This document shows positions 1 to 11,613 of a DNA stretch of 64,000 nt, piece by piece (positions within the stretch are counted from its first letter, which is position 1; every line of letters begins with the position of its first letter). Below the pieces are notes generated by a model. The model saw only the letters and a program-made list of their open reading frames with translations, was not told the origin of the DNA and ran no database searches. This DNA is from Entoloma clypeatum (lineage: Eukaryota; Basidiomycota; Agaricomycetes; Agaricales; Entolomataceae): contig OY751496.1 of the NCBI GenBank assembly GCA_963565915.1, positions 1,736,001-1,800,000 on the forward strand, in the 5' to 3' direction. Position numbers and translations under genes: made by a program.

Positions 1-1
1 C

Positions 2-208
2 AGGTCGGATTTTTCGGATGAACTAGACATCATGGCCAGCATAACGCAGCCGCCAAAGGATCTCCATGCACTTGTGGAGGTGGTGAAGGATTGTGGATGG
101 ATACAGACGGAACTGGGCAATATTAATTTCGAGAAAGGGCAGAGGTTCATGGTCAGGAGGACGGATATCGAACATCTTATAGTGCAGGGTTACTTGGAGG
201 AAGTTTAA
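2..208 (+). CDS. PSF1: DNA replication complex GINS subunit PSF1, 3' end (partial)
   Basis: The last 68 codons of a gene entering from the left edge; frame 2 is open from base 2 to the TAA at 206-208. The fragment carries the C-terminal B-domain pattern of PSF1: 'PPKDLHALVEVVKDCG', then 'IQTELG', then 'RRTDIEHLIVQGYLEEV' at the terminus. This parallels the Psf1/GINS1 ends, which finish on a hydrophobic IxQGxLE segment. PSF1 is one of four subunits of the GINS tetramer, which joins Cdc45 and MCM2-7 in the CMG replicative helicase in the nucleus; its C-terminal B domain is needed for CMG assembly rather than for the GINS core. Start and upstream exons lie outside the window. Family assignment rests on about 60 residues, so it is good but not exhaustive. 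Confidence 0.82.
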   Translation, partial: RSDFSDELDIMASITQPPKDLHALVEVVKDCGWIQTELGNINFEKGQRFMVRRTDIEHLIVQGYLEEV

Positions 209-258
209 AGGACTCGCCCATTAAAAAGCCTTTGCAATCGTAGTGTCGTCGGGGGTAC

Positions 259-339
259 GCCATTGTAGCACAATGGATAGTGCATTGCCTTCCTATGGAG
301 TGCAGGCAAAGGTTGTGGGTTCGACCCCCATCAATGGTT
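259..339 (+). tRNA. tRNA-Arg (anticodon CCT) with an 8-nt intron
   Basis: A complete cloverleaf can be drawn. Acceptor 259-265 pairs with 332-338 (one G-U). D stem is 268-271/280-283, anticodon stem 285-289/305-309 (TTGCC/GGCAA), and T stem 315-319/327-331. The anticodon CCT is at 292-294. Removing 296-303 (TGGAGTGC) after position 37 restores a 7-nt anticodon loop, the standard place for a nuclear tRNA intron. The internal promoter is perfect: box A TAGCACAATGG at 266-276 and box B GGTTCGACCCC at 318-328. The predicted product decodes AGG arginine codons. It lies 50 bases past the PSF1 stop. Confidence 0.88.
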
Positions 340-563
340 TTTGGCGTCCAAAATATGCACAAAGTCATATGTTGACCATGTCCCTCACCGTTGGGTGGAG
401 ATATTGCATCCACAAACGTGTAACAGCGTGCAGCATCCCTCACAGGTCTCTCGTCGCATGGCCACACCGTCAAGCCCACGTCAAAGCCAGGCGCCATGAG
501 CCTACGAAGGAAGAAGACGACGAACCCTCACAATTAGGGCTTCGTTCGAATCTTCCCCCTGAC

Positions 564-1501
564 ATGCAACCCGATCCCAATGGCGGAAGCTTATCAGATC
601 AGGACTGGGAGATTCGTACCGGCGAGTTTCCCCACATGTTATTGTTGAGTCCTATGCCATAGTTAACTTCAAGTCAGGACGCGCAATCTACGTCTTGCAG
701 CGCACACTTCCGGACTTTTTCCACACGGGTCTCATAACTTCTATCGACAAGTTTACCGGGGCACCCTTGTCCTCCTCGATCCCTGGTGTAAATGCCAACC
801 CACTGGATCCTCTATCATATAACAATGAAGACTTTGAGGCGATATATCATCCCCGGATAGCGTTGTCATACACCCCACCTATGCCTCTTCCCCCTCCGTT
901 CCCGAAAACACTCCACGTCGAGGGTAAGCTTTGCCGACTTTTGACATACTGTCATACCAAAACTCAGACCATTCCAGGTTTACCTTTATATTTGGCTTCC
1001 TCTGTCTTTGTTCGGCATACCCTAAATGCACTGTACTCGGATCTCCAACTCTCCCTCACAAAAGTCATCGTCAATACACCAAAATCAACTCACACTCCCG
1101 TGCATTGCAGGCATGAGAAACCGTCTTCTGCAAAACGCAGCAGCCATAGGGAGAAAAGCGTCCTCGTGAGCTTTCGCGTGACAGGAACCTCCCGAGTCAG
1201 TGGTGGCCATGGAGAGTGGGACGTGTAAGTCAAACATTTTCCTCCTCGGTCCGGACGAGTCATGACGTCATAGTCCAGAGCTTCCACATATTCCTTCTCG
1301 CCCAATAGCGGTCTGATAAACAACCATGTCGTCAATTCCATCTATCCGGCGCCCCACCAGGCAGTGTATGATTCCCTTAGGCTGAGTTTAGCCAAGGTCT
1401 TCGGGTCAGGTCTAGGGGAAGGCCCAGGAGCAGGGCCTGCAACCTGCAACGGTAGTTGTAGAACCGAAATAGGCGGGGAAAAGGACAGTGGGAAGGATTG
1501 A
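564..1501 (+). CDS. Conserved fungal hypothetical protein
   Basis: Four exons join in frame. Exon 1 begins at the only in-frame ATG (564) and ends near 616. The second starts at about 662 with 'NFKSGRAIYVLQ' and 'LPDFFHTGLITSI'. An intron at about 926-979 leads to 'YLASSVFVRHTLNALYSDL', and a last intron after 'GEWDV' leads to 'STYSFSPNSGLINNHVVNSI'. The stop is at 1499-1501. The splice sites are ordinary GT-AG and the frame closes through all of them, so I believe this is a real, probably intact gene of about 250 residues. The pattern (DWEI..GRAIYVLQ.TLPDFF, later HPRI.LSYTPP) is one I associate with a conserved basidiomycete protein of unknown function. I do not recognise a catalytic domain, signal peptide or membrane segment. 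It lies 225 bases downstream of the tRNA. Confidence 0.65.
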
Positions 1502-2547
1502 AACGCCGTTTGTCGTTTGATCCTTCCAACCGTGGTGTCCATCTTTTGTTTGCGGCCTCGAAATCGACATTCGTCGACCTCATAAACATTGTTTTCTCTC
1601 AGGACAATTTAGACCCTTATTCACATCTTGCACTGCGCATCCGTTCGTGAGTACCTCGTTCCTACCTAGCGACCGCTTAGGTTATAATTTTGTCATTAGC
1701 TTTTAAGTACTTCACTTAATCCATCTCCTGAACTGCCACGATACATCTGGGATATTCTTCGTCTTGCCGATTTGAAACATCCAGAAAGTCGCTAAAGGCC
1801 GAGGGTGAAGCCAACAAGAAGGAACTTTTACAGAGAAGGCTCGCAGGTCATGGAATATGGCTTTCGTTCTGAACCGATGTGGCTTTTGCAGTTTCCTGCC
1901 GTACAATAATCAAGGTATTTTGTTCTGCAAGTCTTGAGCCTAGCCTTCTGGTCTTCGAGTTTGAGTAGAAGATTATTGTCAGTGCGTCACCAGAGGAACC
2001 CCAGGAAGAGGCGCTTCGAGTCGTACCTGACAACGCCTTGACGACATCCCCCAGAGGCCCGAGGGCTCGGTTTCGCAACCCTATATGTTGCGAGTCTAAT
2101 GGACTTCCTGAGTCTTCCTCTGAACTCTTCGATCACGAAGGATATGGGTCTTCAACGTTCAACCATCGTGGACTTGACCGACCAATACGAATCAAATTCA
2201 AGCGTCCTTATGCCCGTATTTTGCTTCCGTAGAGTGATTGGAGTGACTGGACACTCCGTTGATAGGGATAAGAATCACAGGGACTGGCTATCAGTTGGTC
2301 ATCCAAGGTTGCAATCTTGTGGAGTGATCTCGATTCTCACCACAACACTGATTCTTACTTGCATGAAAACCTCGTGGTGGACAGGAAGACACCCTACCTT
2401 GGTTTCTAACCGCCGTTATGCCAGCCTCCATAGACCTGCATCCTACGATGGGTGCGCTCTATGTTGGGGTTTCAATTTCTGTCTGGTGAATAGCCTCTCG
2501 CTGGAATCTATGACTTGCTTATCCCAAGAGTTGTCAGTCTTTTCGGA
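1502..2547. other. Unassigned interval with exon-like pieces
   Basis: No complete gene could be built. Plus-strand pieces around 1500-1640 and 1690-1850 splice plausibly into a peptide containing 'LNPSPELPRYIWDIL' and end at a TAA near 1797. A further piece at about 1796-1852 is in another frame. These may be fragments of a decayed gene or of one whose introns I did not resolve. 2491-2547 probably holds upstream coding sequence of the DUF6534 gene, since its frame is open back to a possible acceptor at 2490. Confidence 0.3.
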
Positions 2548-4264
2548 ATGACCTCACTGCAGACATGGTATTACTACCGACAGTATGCTCAAGATTCTCG
2601 AACGTTGAAATCACTGGTACGAGTTTTGGTTTCTTGACATGAAGGATGAATTTACAACTTCCAGACAGGTCGCCTTTGTCTGGTTCGACAGCCACTAATT
2701 TCCCGTGTTCTCTGCCCTGACCAAGACACACCGCCCCCATCTAGGGCTCTTGAACTCCTCCATGTCGGATCAGCCTCCCATGTCATGTATTTCTACCTCG
2801 TCTCCAACTTCTCTAATCCTCAAGCACTGCACAATTCAGTCTGGTGAGGGCACCGATACCCCACCCCGATTTGTATTCTAAATGAAGCGACTTGCAGGAG
2901 CATAGGCGTACGTTGGATGATCCCCCTTTCGCAACTAAACACGAGCTACGTTCTGAATCAGGATTGCTAGTTGACCCTCTTTGCATCCGTTCGTTGTCCA
3001 GCAAATGCGATCTTGCTTGAATATCAAATCTTTCCCAGGGCACAATCACGCTGACGGTCCAATCGTTCTTTGCATGGAGAGTCTGGATACGTGGGTCCTC
3101 TTCTCCTGCAGGTCCTTCATTGTCTCATGAAGTCATTTTCGCAGTCGGGACGAGACGAACATGGATCATGCCGTGCATTATCGTTCGTATTTGTCACGTT
3201 CTGGACAGTGCAGTACTCAACAAGCTGCAGTTGTCTGGTGCAATTCTCGGCGCTGGTAACCAACCTCATGTCAAATGTAAAACCTAACAAGCTGATGATT
3301 TGTTGCAACAAAATCGTAGTATCTACATTTGGTGAGTCTGGATCGTCATTTCTTCTTTTCCGAAGCAATGCCTGATATTCTTGCTATCCAAGCTACTGCC
3401 GGTATCAGGTATGTTGACCCAACTGCTCATGCATCCAATTTCACTCCATCTACATAACCCTTTTCTGATGGCATTTTGAAACAAGCCTAGTTGCTGGCGA
3501 AATCGACAGGTATCCAAAGATCATCAAGGTGAAATACCCCTATGACCACTAATGTGGAACCATTAACCCACACCGTCTGATAGGCCACTTCACGGACCGC
3601 TCTTGTGTTGGCCGTAGTCACGGATGTCTGCATTGCAGGATCCCTCGGATTTATCTTGCATCGCCAGCGATCGGGGTACAAGGGGTATATTTTCTACTGC
3701 AGCATTCGTCACATGGGGTGCTTACCGTGAGGACCTCAGGACCGACCGCCTCATCAATAAACTCATCTTTTGGGCGGTCAACATCGGAATTTTGACAAGG
3801 TAAGGACATGGCGCATGTTCTAGAATCTCAAAAGGGCGAACGATACTTCTCAGCTCGGCAGACCTCATCGTCCTCATCACGGTAAAATTTGGCCAAATTT
3901 TTTTCATATTTGTTTGCCTGAGCCATATACATATTAGTCCGAGACGCAACACAACCTGGTATTTCTCGCAATATATCAAGTAGTTGGGAACCGTGAGTTC
4001 TTGTGATCACAACGCCCTCGTCCTCCGGCTTACCAAGGTCTGCAGTGTACGCCAATTCGATGCTAGCAACGTAAGATAATCCGTTGTACTGTCATGGCGG
4101 CCTGATACTGATGTCATGTTAGGCTTAATATCCGCGCTCCTACAAGAGGGGGACTTGTAAACGAGGGTGCCATGCGCCTGCAATACATGGAACCGTCTTC
4201 AACGAGACGATTGCGGCCAACAATAGTTGTAGAAGTTCTATATTTCCCAAGGCACGATGTTTAA
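2548..4264 (+). CDS. DUF6534-family multi-pass membrane protein (intron-rich)
   Basis: Successive short exons spell the basidiomycete-expanded DUF6534 family: 'MTSLQTWYYYRQYAQDSR' (from 2548), 'VAFVW' (2669-2682), 'ALELLHVGSASHVMYFYL' (2745-2843), a probable 10-nt exon (2898-2907), 'TVQSFFAWRVWI' (3039-3090), 'TRRTWIMPCIIV' (from 3145), then 'LVLAVVTDVCIAGSL' and 'RSGYKG' joined across an intron to 'TDRLINKLIFWAVNIGIL' (to about 3799), and last 'VYANSMLATLNIR' leading to the stop at 4262-4264. Hydrophobic helices recur throughout, as in this family. Function is unknown for the family. The region 3190-3560 and the exon just before VYANS are not cleanly resolved (a TAG interrupts the latter unless it is spliced), and the true start may be in an earlier exon. 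It could be an intact gene with difficult introns or a recently damaged one. Confidence 0.6.
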
Positions 4265-5240
4265 TAGCCGTTCTCACACAGGGTATCACCTACACCAGGC
4301 ACGAGGAGCGGTTCGACGGAGACCTTCCGTTCCTCGGGTACAAGGTACGTTTCGTCCGCCGCTTGATAGGACCTTAGATTTTGACATGGACGAGTAGTAC
4401 CTGCGAAGCACATCGACAACCCCGACAGATCTGGGAAAGTTCGACTTCGAGTCTGAATCTTCAAGGCTAGGACACTAGATGGCCACGAGCTGGAGCGATG
4501 CAGGCCAACAACCGATGCAGTGGCTGCCGTGGACCCATCCCCTTCGAGATGACAGATACGACTATGGACCGGTGAGCTGCTTTGTAACTATGATATCCAC
4601 GACACCGGCTTTGTCGCGGACAGTGTAACCCTACTCGGGCTCTCTACCCTTCTATACCCGGCCTACGATACCCATGCGATTAACGTCTTAGCGGCTCGAA
4701 GCACTAGGATTAGTCCTCAAAATTTGAACCTACCAACGTTCCTTACATAGACATACTACACGACATTCCTTAAGACGACGTTCCTTATCGATATCTACCC
4801 TATATAAGTACAACGACTGATGCTGTCTCGTCACCGTCTACTGTACATACGCTGACATGGTGGGATTTTCGTGGTAGCACATGTCCAGAAGGCGGGGTTA
4901 CCCTACGTCGATCAAGTTCAGGGTTCTTATACCTTCTTAATGGATTAAATTCTAGTGCGTCGCGGCTGGTTTAGAGGGTGCAGGGCTGTAAGATGACCAA
5001 ACATACGTTCCAGCATGTCTAGAGTTGCTCCAGTATTGTGCAGTGGAGCGAGGGTATATACTAAACACAGATGAGGTATTTAACGTAAGGTGGGTGACAT
5101 CGCGATAATCAAGAAAGAACAGCAATGGTTGGATGAGGACGTCCATTAAGTAGGAAAATTGACCGGCAACTATCTCGCCCCAGTGAAAAGATGGCAGGAA
5201 AAATGCAACCGAGAGAGGGCGTTCAGATAATTGCATCCAC
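4265..5240. other. Gap between DUF6534 gene and LysM gene
   Basis: A plus-strand stretch at about 4280-4350 reads 'GITYTRHEERFDGDLPFLGY' up to a GTACGT donor-like site, and about 4630-4700 reads 'LLYPAYDTHAINVLAARS'. These look protein-like but I could not connect them or name a family. The remainder, including the LysM gene's 3' flank, shows nothing recognisable. Confidence 0.3.
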
Positions 5241-5983
5241 TCAGAGTTCGTCGCAGTAAGGAAGGTCGTCACCATCGTCACTGCCTTTGGTCGGAGTCGC
5301 GGCAGGTGCGCGGGTGGTAGTAAAGTAGGAGGTAGTGTATGAAGTGTAGGGGTGAGCCGAAGGGTTAGCGGGGGCGGCAGTCACGGGGATGGTCGCTCCA
5401 GGAAGGTAGCCGGAGGGTCGAGGGGGGACTTGCACCTTGTCCAAAACACATAGGACCTAGCGAAGAGAACAATTGTTGGCGCGGAAGAAAATGAAGTAAA
5501 GTCTACTAACCTCGCCGACGTAGAGGTTGCCACAGTCTGACTCGAGCTGAGGATTGTTCGAGAAGAGAATGGTGGTGTTGATCTTGTGGTTGGCGGCAAC
5601 TTGTTCACAGGTGTCGTCGGGGACCACTTTGTAAGTTGTCGCACAGTCCTCGCCAGAATAGCCAAGGCAAAGCTGGCTGCCGGGGACCAGGTTGTTGCAG
5701 GCACTGTTAATGCTGGGGTTGGCAGCGGAGAGCTGGTAACTAGCGGAGTCGAGTGTGAATGGGGATTCATGAATTTCATAGGTGGAGGCAACTTACGTGG
5801 AGACATTCTTCGCAGCGGAGATGCTGTCACAAATGTCCTTGTCTTGAACAACATAAGTCCTCAAGCATTCTTTTGCGAGAACTATGGAATACGTGAATTC
5901 AACAAGATTCTGGCCGTGGTGAAGAAAACCAACGAACCTTGCGCGATGAATGGCAAAGCGAGGAATGCAGCGCGAATGAACAT
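5241..5983 (-). CDS. Secreted LysM-domain protein (two LysM modules)
   Basis: Four exons on the minus strand (5983-5938, 5881-5797, 5739-5511, 5456-5241) with GT-AG introns of 56, 57 and 54 nt close to a 191-residue protein. It begins with a signal peptide (MFIRAAFLALPFIAQVLA). Two LysM modules follow: 'CLRTYVVQDKDICDSISAAK' up to 'LVPGSQLCLGY', then 'CATTYKVVPDDTCEQVAANH' up to 'LYVGEVLCV'. Both show the usual Y.V..DDTC and N...LVPGQ.LC pattern with paired cysteines. A Thr/Ser/Pro-rich tail ends in an acidic Cys-containing terminus. Fungal LysM proteins bind chitin or chito-oligosaccharides; secreted forms shield hyphae or sequester chitin fragments, and others act in wall remodelling. The binding role is inferred from the family. 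The start is the only ATG giving a signal peptide. Confidence 0.9.
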
Positions 5984-6636
5984 GGTTGATGGTGAGGTTT
6001 TGAGTAGAACGAACGAATGGAAACGAAGGACTCGAGCGACGGGGGAACTGGGAGAGGGAAAGATACATTTTTTCTGCCATGAACCATGGCAATAAATAGG
6101 CCGGCATGTTCCTGCTTGGCGCGAGATTACCACATCGTTTGGTAACCCAGGTGACAGAAAACATAAGAGATCTCCAACAACTTGGCCCACCATGACCATC
6201 ATGATAGTACATATGCATACCTACCATCGTCCAACATCAGCTCCACTCCTCCTCAGCCCTCCATTCATACACAAATAAGGGACGGCAGCAGGGTCGCTCA
6301 CGTTCTTGACTCGAGCCTCGAACCCTCAAAGTCTGTGCAGCACACCTACATAAAAAGCCGCATGTTTGTCGCAGGGTTTAACTAATAATCACACAGCAAG
6401 TACTATGATAGATCTTCGACATACGATATATGTCGTTTATCCATTGTCCCTTGCGTTTTCTGTGAGACTTGGTTGGTACCTTGCCTCGAGAAAAAAAAAG
6501 GTACCAACCAGAGTGGAAAGGGCCGCTGACCCTTGATAGTATGCCGTGGAATGAATTTGCGGTCTCAAGGGGCCATAAAAATTAACAAGAGCTAGAAACT
6601 TGTAGGGAAATTGATACATACAACCTCCTAGATAAA
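5984..6636. other. Intergenic: LysM promoter and UTP22 3' flank
   Basis: Upstream region of the LysM gene (right side of its start) and downstream flank of UTP22. Apart from the 13-bp inverted repeat at 6470-6510 (own entry) I see no gene or other strong motif. Confidence 0.5.
6470..6510. repeat. 13-bp perfect inverted repeat (hairpin) 3' of UTP22
   Basis: The left arm 6470-6482 (TGGTTGGTACCTT) is the exact reverse complement of 6498-6510 (AAGGTACCAACCA), with a 15-nt A-rich spacer. It lies about 130 bases beyond the UTP22 stop codon, where its mRNA 3' end would form. It could be a transcript hairpin or the trace of a small inverted element. Confidence 0.75.
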
Positions 6637-9600
6637 TCAAGCCTGAACGTGAAGGGTGATCTTCTTAACCAGCCCCTCTCCCATGCGTTCAACTTCACAT
6701 AAAATAGCCCGCTCGTTCAAACCAACGAGATTTTTCTCCTTCGCTTTTTCGTTTTCCTGAGTAAACTGTATAAGTTCCGGGGTCACTCCGAAGAAGTGAA
6801 TCAATTAGGCCGACCTTGGGAATGGGAATGCCCGAAAACTGCCCGAGAACTCTGAAGGGGCGGGGTTCCTTCAAAGACGGATCCCAAACTACGCCAAACC
6901 GGTCTCCACCAAATGAATCGTGGAAAATCTTGAATGTATGTGCGTAGATTCGCTGATAAAAGCAGTTAGGAATGCTGGTACTAGGGGGGTAAAAGAACAC
7001 AACGAAAATGCACGAACTTGAAGGTCATCAAACAGGAATCGAGCTGGGTCAAATCCAGGACGCAAATTCGCCTTCTGATCTTCCTGGGTCATATTCGCAT
7101 ATTTACCGCGGCGGGACAACATGTTGACATCTACGACGATGTTATGAAAATAGCGGGGTAACACGCTTGCATCCAAATGTATAATGACATCGTAATCGTC
7201 TGTGGGGTGGACGAACAGTGCCTTGGAGAGAACGTGTCATTGAAAAACTGGGACGCAAATTAACTTGACAGACGTACCCGCACATCAAGAGTCCCGGTCT
7301 CCATCCCTTGCAGGAGATCCCATGTGGCTTTCGCAAGAGCAGTAATTCGATGGGCAACCACAGTATCAGGACCATACCCCGTCCACATGTGCCCCTCGGT
7401 ATCGAACCCTGTTGAGACCTTCCACACACCTGTACTCACGGCCGTCCCGCCAGTTTTCGCCTCTTCCGCACCACCTTTATCCTGAGCACCATACAGCGGG
7501 ACGAACAGCCCCTCCTCCCACTTCCATTGCTTCAAAAAAGCAACAACAGCCGCAAACCCGCGCTCCTTGCTCCCAGGAACACTCGCCCTCTCATCCCTTT
7601 TCCCATCCTCCGCATCCGCGTCTAACCCAACACCTCTCCCATCCCCAACAAAAAACTTGGCACACAGAATTTCCACAGCCTCCTCGCTAACATGCCCATG
7701 CAGCAGCCAATGCGCCGCCAACCACCGTTTCACAAGCCTCACAGTACCCGCAAATGCAGAATACTGATGGCACAGCGCCGCGATCGCCCGGTGGTGCCTC
7801 GGCGCATGAACGAACCTTCTCGTGTACACCTCCTTCGCCTCCATCACCTCGCGGTAAAGCCTCGCCTTCTTCTCGTCATCCGCCTTTTTCTGCTGCTTCA
7901 ACGCTGGCGGCACGAACCGGTTCTTCTCCTCGAGTACCCGGTCCAGCAACACCGCCTCACGATCGCTCCATATCCGTACGGCAAACGCCCATCCCTCCGC
8001 TGTCACGATCTCCAAACTCGCCTTGTCCATAATCTCGGACGTGCTCACACCATCGCCGACCACCACGCATGCACGGAGACCTTCGACCCTCCCCATCAGC
8101 TCCGACGCGATCCTCTCGAAAAACGCAAGCTTCATCTTCTGGATCGCCTTCAGATCATCCGGCCACCTCGATGACTTTTCAAACTCCAGCACAATCTCTA
8201 TCGGTCCCAAATATCGCGCTGTAGGAGGCACCACCGCAGCCAGAGATGGAGGGTGCGGCACAGGGCTGAACACGCTCGTATACCTCAACTGTTCTGAGAT
8301 CGGGCTCACGTTCAGTACAGCCAACGGAATCACGTTATTGTCCAGTCCCTTGATCTGCTTCACCAGCTCGTCGAACGCTGTAAGCGCAGCCTTGAATCCT
8401 GTCGCAGTTCCAGACTCTCGATAAACCGAAGAAATTGCCTCGGGCAGACAAAGCAGTGAATCGAAAGAGGCCTGCCACGTCTGCACTGGTCCCACTTTCT
8501 TCCCTTCCTCCCCAGGAGAAGGGGCGAGGCCGAAATGATGTCGTAAGAGATGGCGAACGATCATGCCTGGTATATGCGCGCGTTCATCAGCAGTCTTCAC
8601 ATCCCAGACGACACTCTCCGTTATGCGCCCGTCTTTAAAACGGCGCAGCTCCGCTTTGTCGCCCCAGAAGTCGCGGAACCGTTGCACGACTGTTTGGTCT
8701 TCTTCATCTGCTGCGGGTCCGTGATCGACGAGGCGAAAGGCAGCAGAAGGGTTGTGAATGAGGCCGACGTAGATGACGTGTGGGTTGCAAGGGTGAGCTT
8801 GAGATAGAGTGCGTGGTGGGGAGGGTGTGTGAAGGATGGCAACTGCCTTGGTGCGGTCGCCAAGGCCTTGCCGGAGCACAGAAGAGATAGAAGCCAGTAA
8901 AGCATTGGCAGGAGAACCTGCATCCATGGTTGCATGGGTGCTTAGATTGCGTTGTTTGGTAGCCGAGAGGTCGACACTATAAATGAAACGATTGATTTTG
9001 AGTAAGTCCCTCATGATGACAAGAAGTTCCAATTACCAAAGAACAGTATCAAATCGTGTCGGGAGGTCTCGTCGATCACACAGGAAAACTTCGCTAAATG
9101 GATCCCCAGACATTGAAGGCTGATCCAACGTTTCCAACGTTTTCAGAGCATCATGACGGAGCTACATAACGATCAGATTGGTTTTATGGCATGGGATAAT
9201 GTACTTACGAGCTCAAGCGAACCAAAGGGAATGCCAGCTAACAGGTTTACCAGAGACGAAGAATCCACGAAAACGACCTCATGATGTTGCCGGTATTCTT
9301 CAGGAGTGAACTAAGGACTCTTTTCAGTACTGACTAACTTAAGGAGAAGAATGAATCAAACCCACCCGATGTTGGCCTTGTTTAGTCTTCAAAAAAACGG
9401 AGTGTTTCGCCCAATCGTGCTTTGCTGGGTTCAATAGATTAGGGCTGCTCCATGTTGTCTGATTCAGCCAGAACTTACTAAGGAAGTCCAAAGCTGCCCT
9501 GAAAAGCTGGTATGAACTCAATCCCCTGCCCAGCGGCTTCCTCTTGGTCGACTTGGCTCCTTCGATGCGTTCCTCTCCAGAAATTAGCAGACTAAGCAAT

Positions 9601-10987
9601 GCACTCCACCATGAACCCCTCGCTTCGAATCCCTTGACGCATAGTTTTGACCCTGGACCATACCCACGTTGATTTGCCCAGACCCGAAGCAGCGTCACAC
9701 CATCTGTGAAAGCTGAAGACTCTTCTGTAGCAGCATGCGTGGCGAGAAGTTGATGTTTGGGGGTAAGCGCCAAGAGGAGGGCGGTGTTGTAAATCGGAGT
9801 GGAGGGATGAGGCACTTGGTGCTCATCGGTCGAAGTGTTTATCCGGATGTTGGAGTGTGAGGGTGAGAGTCGGTGGAGAGATATAGGCGATGTTGGGGAG
9901 AGGACAGGTATAATGCAGACCTGGGCATTGAGCTTTGTAAAGTCATATTTCGAGTCATCTAACGAATGTGAGCACCGTCGTTTTCCAGCATGTAAGGGAA
10001 CGAACCTTTTCTGGGTACAAGTACAAGCTTCGTTAGGCGTGGATCGTCTGATAGGGAATCATAAAGAACGTCGACGTTGATACCGCTTTTTGGATGTTTG
10101 ATAGCTGCAGCTATAGTAGCCAGATAGAACGCGCGTTTGTGGAAGAATCGGCCATTGAGATAGTCTTTTTCTTGGAAGAGGCCCTGAAAGTCTGCTAAGG
10201 GTTTATAACAATGTCTCGACGCGATAAACACTCACATCAGGCATTTCGACAGCAATATCCACCCCGTACGGAAGATTGTCTTTTGCCTTGACGGTAATCT
10301 TGTTCGGCCAGCTTCCAACCAAAGTTATGTCGCTAGGAGCCTCGAAAGATACTTTCCAATTGGTGTCCTCGGTCGGTAGCGGTAAAGAATACGGGACGGA
10401 CACGTTCTTCTTGAGCAGCCGCCTAGATGCTTCGAGAGGGTGTTGTGGTGGAACCGAAGGAGTTTTCATGATGAAAGAATATAGTGAGAGCACAAATCGC
10501 TCAAGGGGTGCTATTCTGGATGGCTTGGGTCGTACATTGGGCAAAAGGGCATCAATCTACGGAGGACATTGAACGGAATAAGTAGACGCTGGGCTAGAAG
10601 ACACAACAAGTTCACCTGAAGTTTGAACGAGCTGGACCTGAAGAGATCTGTGGCATCCTTAATCGCTCGAAGTTCCTCCCCCGTTGGTGGTTTCTTGGGC
10701 TTAATCCCAGGTTCATGACCTCCTCCGGACTGACTGCCCGCCTCTCCATTTATGCCCTCCCATGCTTGTTCATCTTCCCCATCCTCTTCCTCGTCAGTTT
10801 CCATTTGAGCCTCGTCTGCTTCACTTGCCCGGTCGTCCAATCCGCCTTCTGATTCACGAAATCCCCCGTCGATCTTGCGGTTCTGTACATCTCCAAAATA
10901 AGACAACAGCATATCATACGGTAAAGATAGGCGCACCTTCCGGGAACCGTGCACTTGCGCTCTCTTCCTTTTCAGATTCAAGGCCAT
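6637..10987 (-). CDS. UTP22: U3 snoRNP-associated protein UTP22 (NOL6/Nrap family)
   Basis: Thirteen minus-strand exons (one 54-nt intron lies inside the first open stretch) give about 1,247 residues, matching the family length. The start at 10987 (MALNLKRKRAQ) is followed by a basic and then acidic low-complexity N-terminus, then 'LPNVRPKPSRIAPLERFV', 'LNGRFFHKRAFYLATIAAAI', 'GVTLLRVWANQRGYG' and, in the large exon 8976-7278, 'FRDFWGDKAELRRFKDGRI' and 'HVSEEAVEILCAKFFVG'. The last exons (7221-7018, 6952-6815, 6756-6637) encode 'RKYANM'-like linker, 'DPARFLFDDLQ' and 'FGVVWDP'. UTP22 belongs to the UTP-C (CURI) part of the small-subunit processome in the nucleolus, acting in 18S rRNA maturation with Rrp7; its fold is nucleotidyltransferase-like but degenerate. 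The frame closes across every junction, so the gene appears intact. Confidence 0.93.
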
Positions 10988-11613
10988 GACCGCGAAAGAG
11001 GACAAAATTTTGCACAGCCACCGAGTAACAATCCGCCGGGCCTTCTCGCGCGGACACTCATCTATCGCCCTGCTAATACCAGAATAACAGATCCTACGGC
11101 GAGCACAGCAGGTTTGGATGATGTGCATCCACACACGGCTACCCGTGGATAATATGTCGACACCCCAGCCTTTGGGTCCGACAGTGGTCCAACACATCGA
11201 TCATGATCGTAGATGTTGCCTGCTCCATCTACAAGCTCATCACAGCTCGCCTAAACCTTACCACGGCCGCCCAGGGAGAATAAGATGTGTCTGATCCCAT
11301 TCACCGGATCTGGACCATTAAACAAACGCTTTGGGGTTGCAAATCCTATGTCCGGCTTGTAACCTGGTCTGTTGGCCTGCCCACGCAGTACAAGGCTCTG
11401 CAGATTTGCTCACAGCAGATCTTGGCTGCTGTAGGTTGCACAAAACTCGTAATAAATAAAACAAGTATCATTCAAGTACCACTAGTAGTGACGGAAACTG
11501 CATGCAAAAAGTATAAATAGAAGTCAATGTGGTACGAATAATTACTTTCGGATAGTCCTGTTACTGGAGGTGAGTCAACGACATGTCAAAATGACCAAAA
11601 AAAAACAGAAAAT
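10988..11613. other. Intergenic between UTP22 5' end and P450 3' end
   Basis: Upstream region of UTP22 and downstream flank of the minus-strand P450. No gene recognised; no clear TATA element at the usual distance from UTP22, as is common for housekeeping promoters. Confidence 0.45.

Noticed and set aside
5586..6095. Plus-strand open stretch of 169 codons opposite the LysM gene
   Set aside because: Antisense shadow; the minus strand has a signal peptide, two LysM domains and consistent introns.
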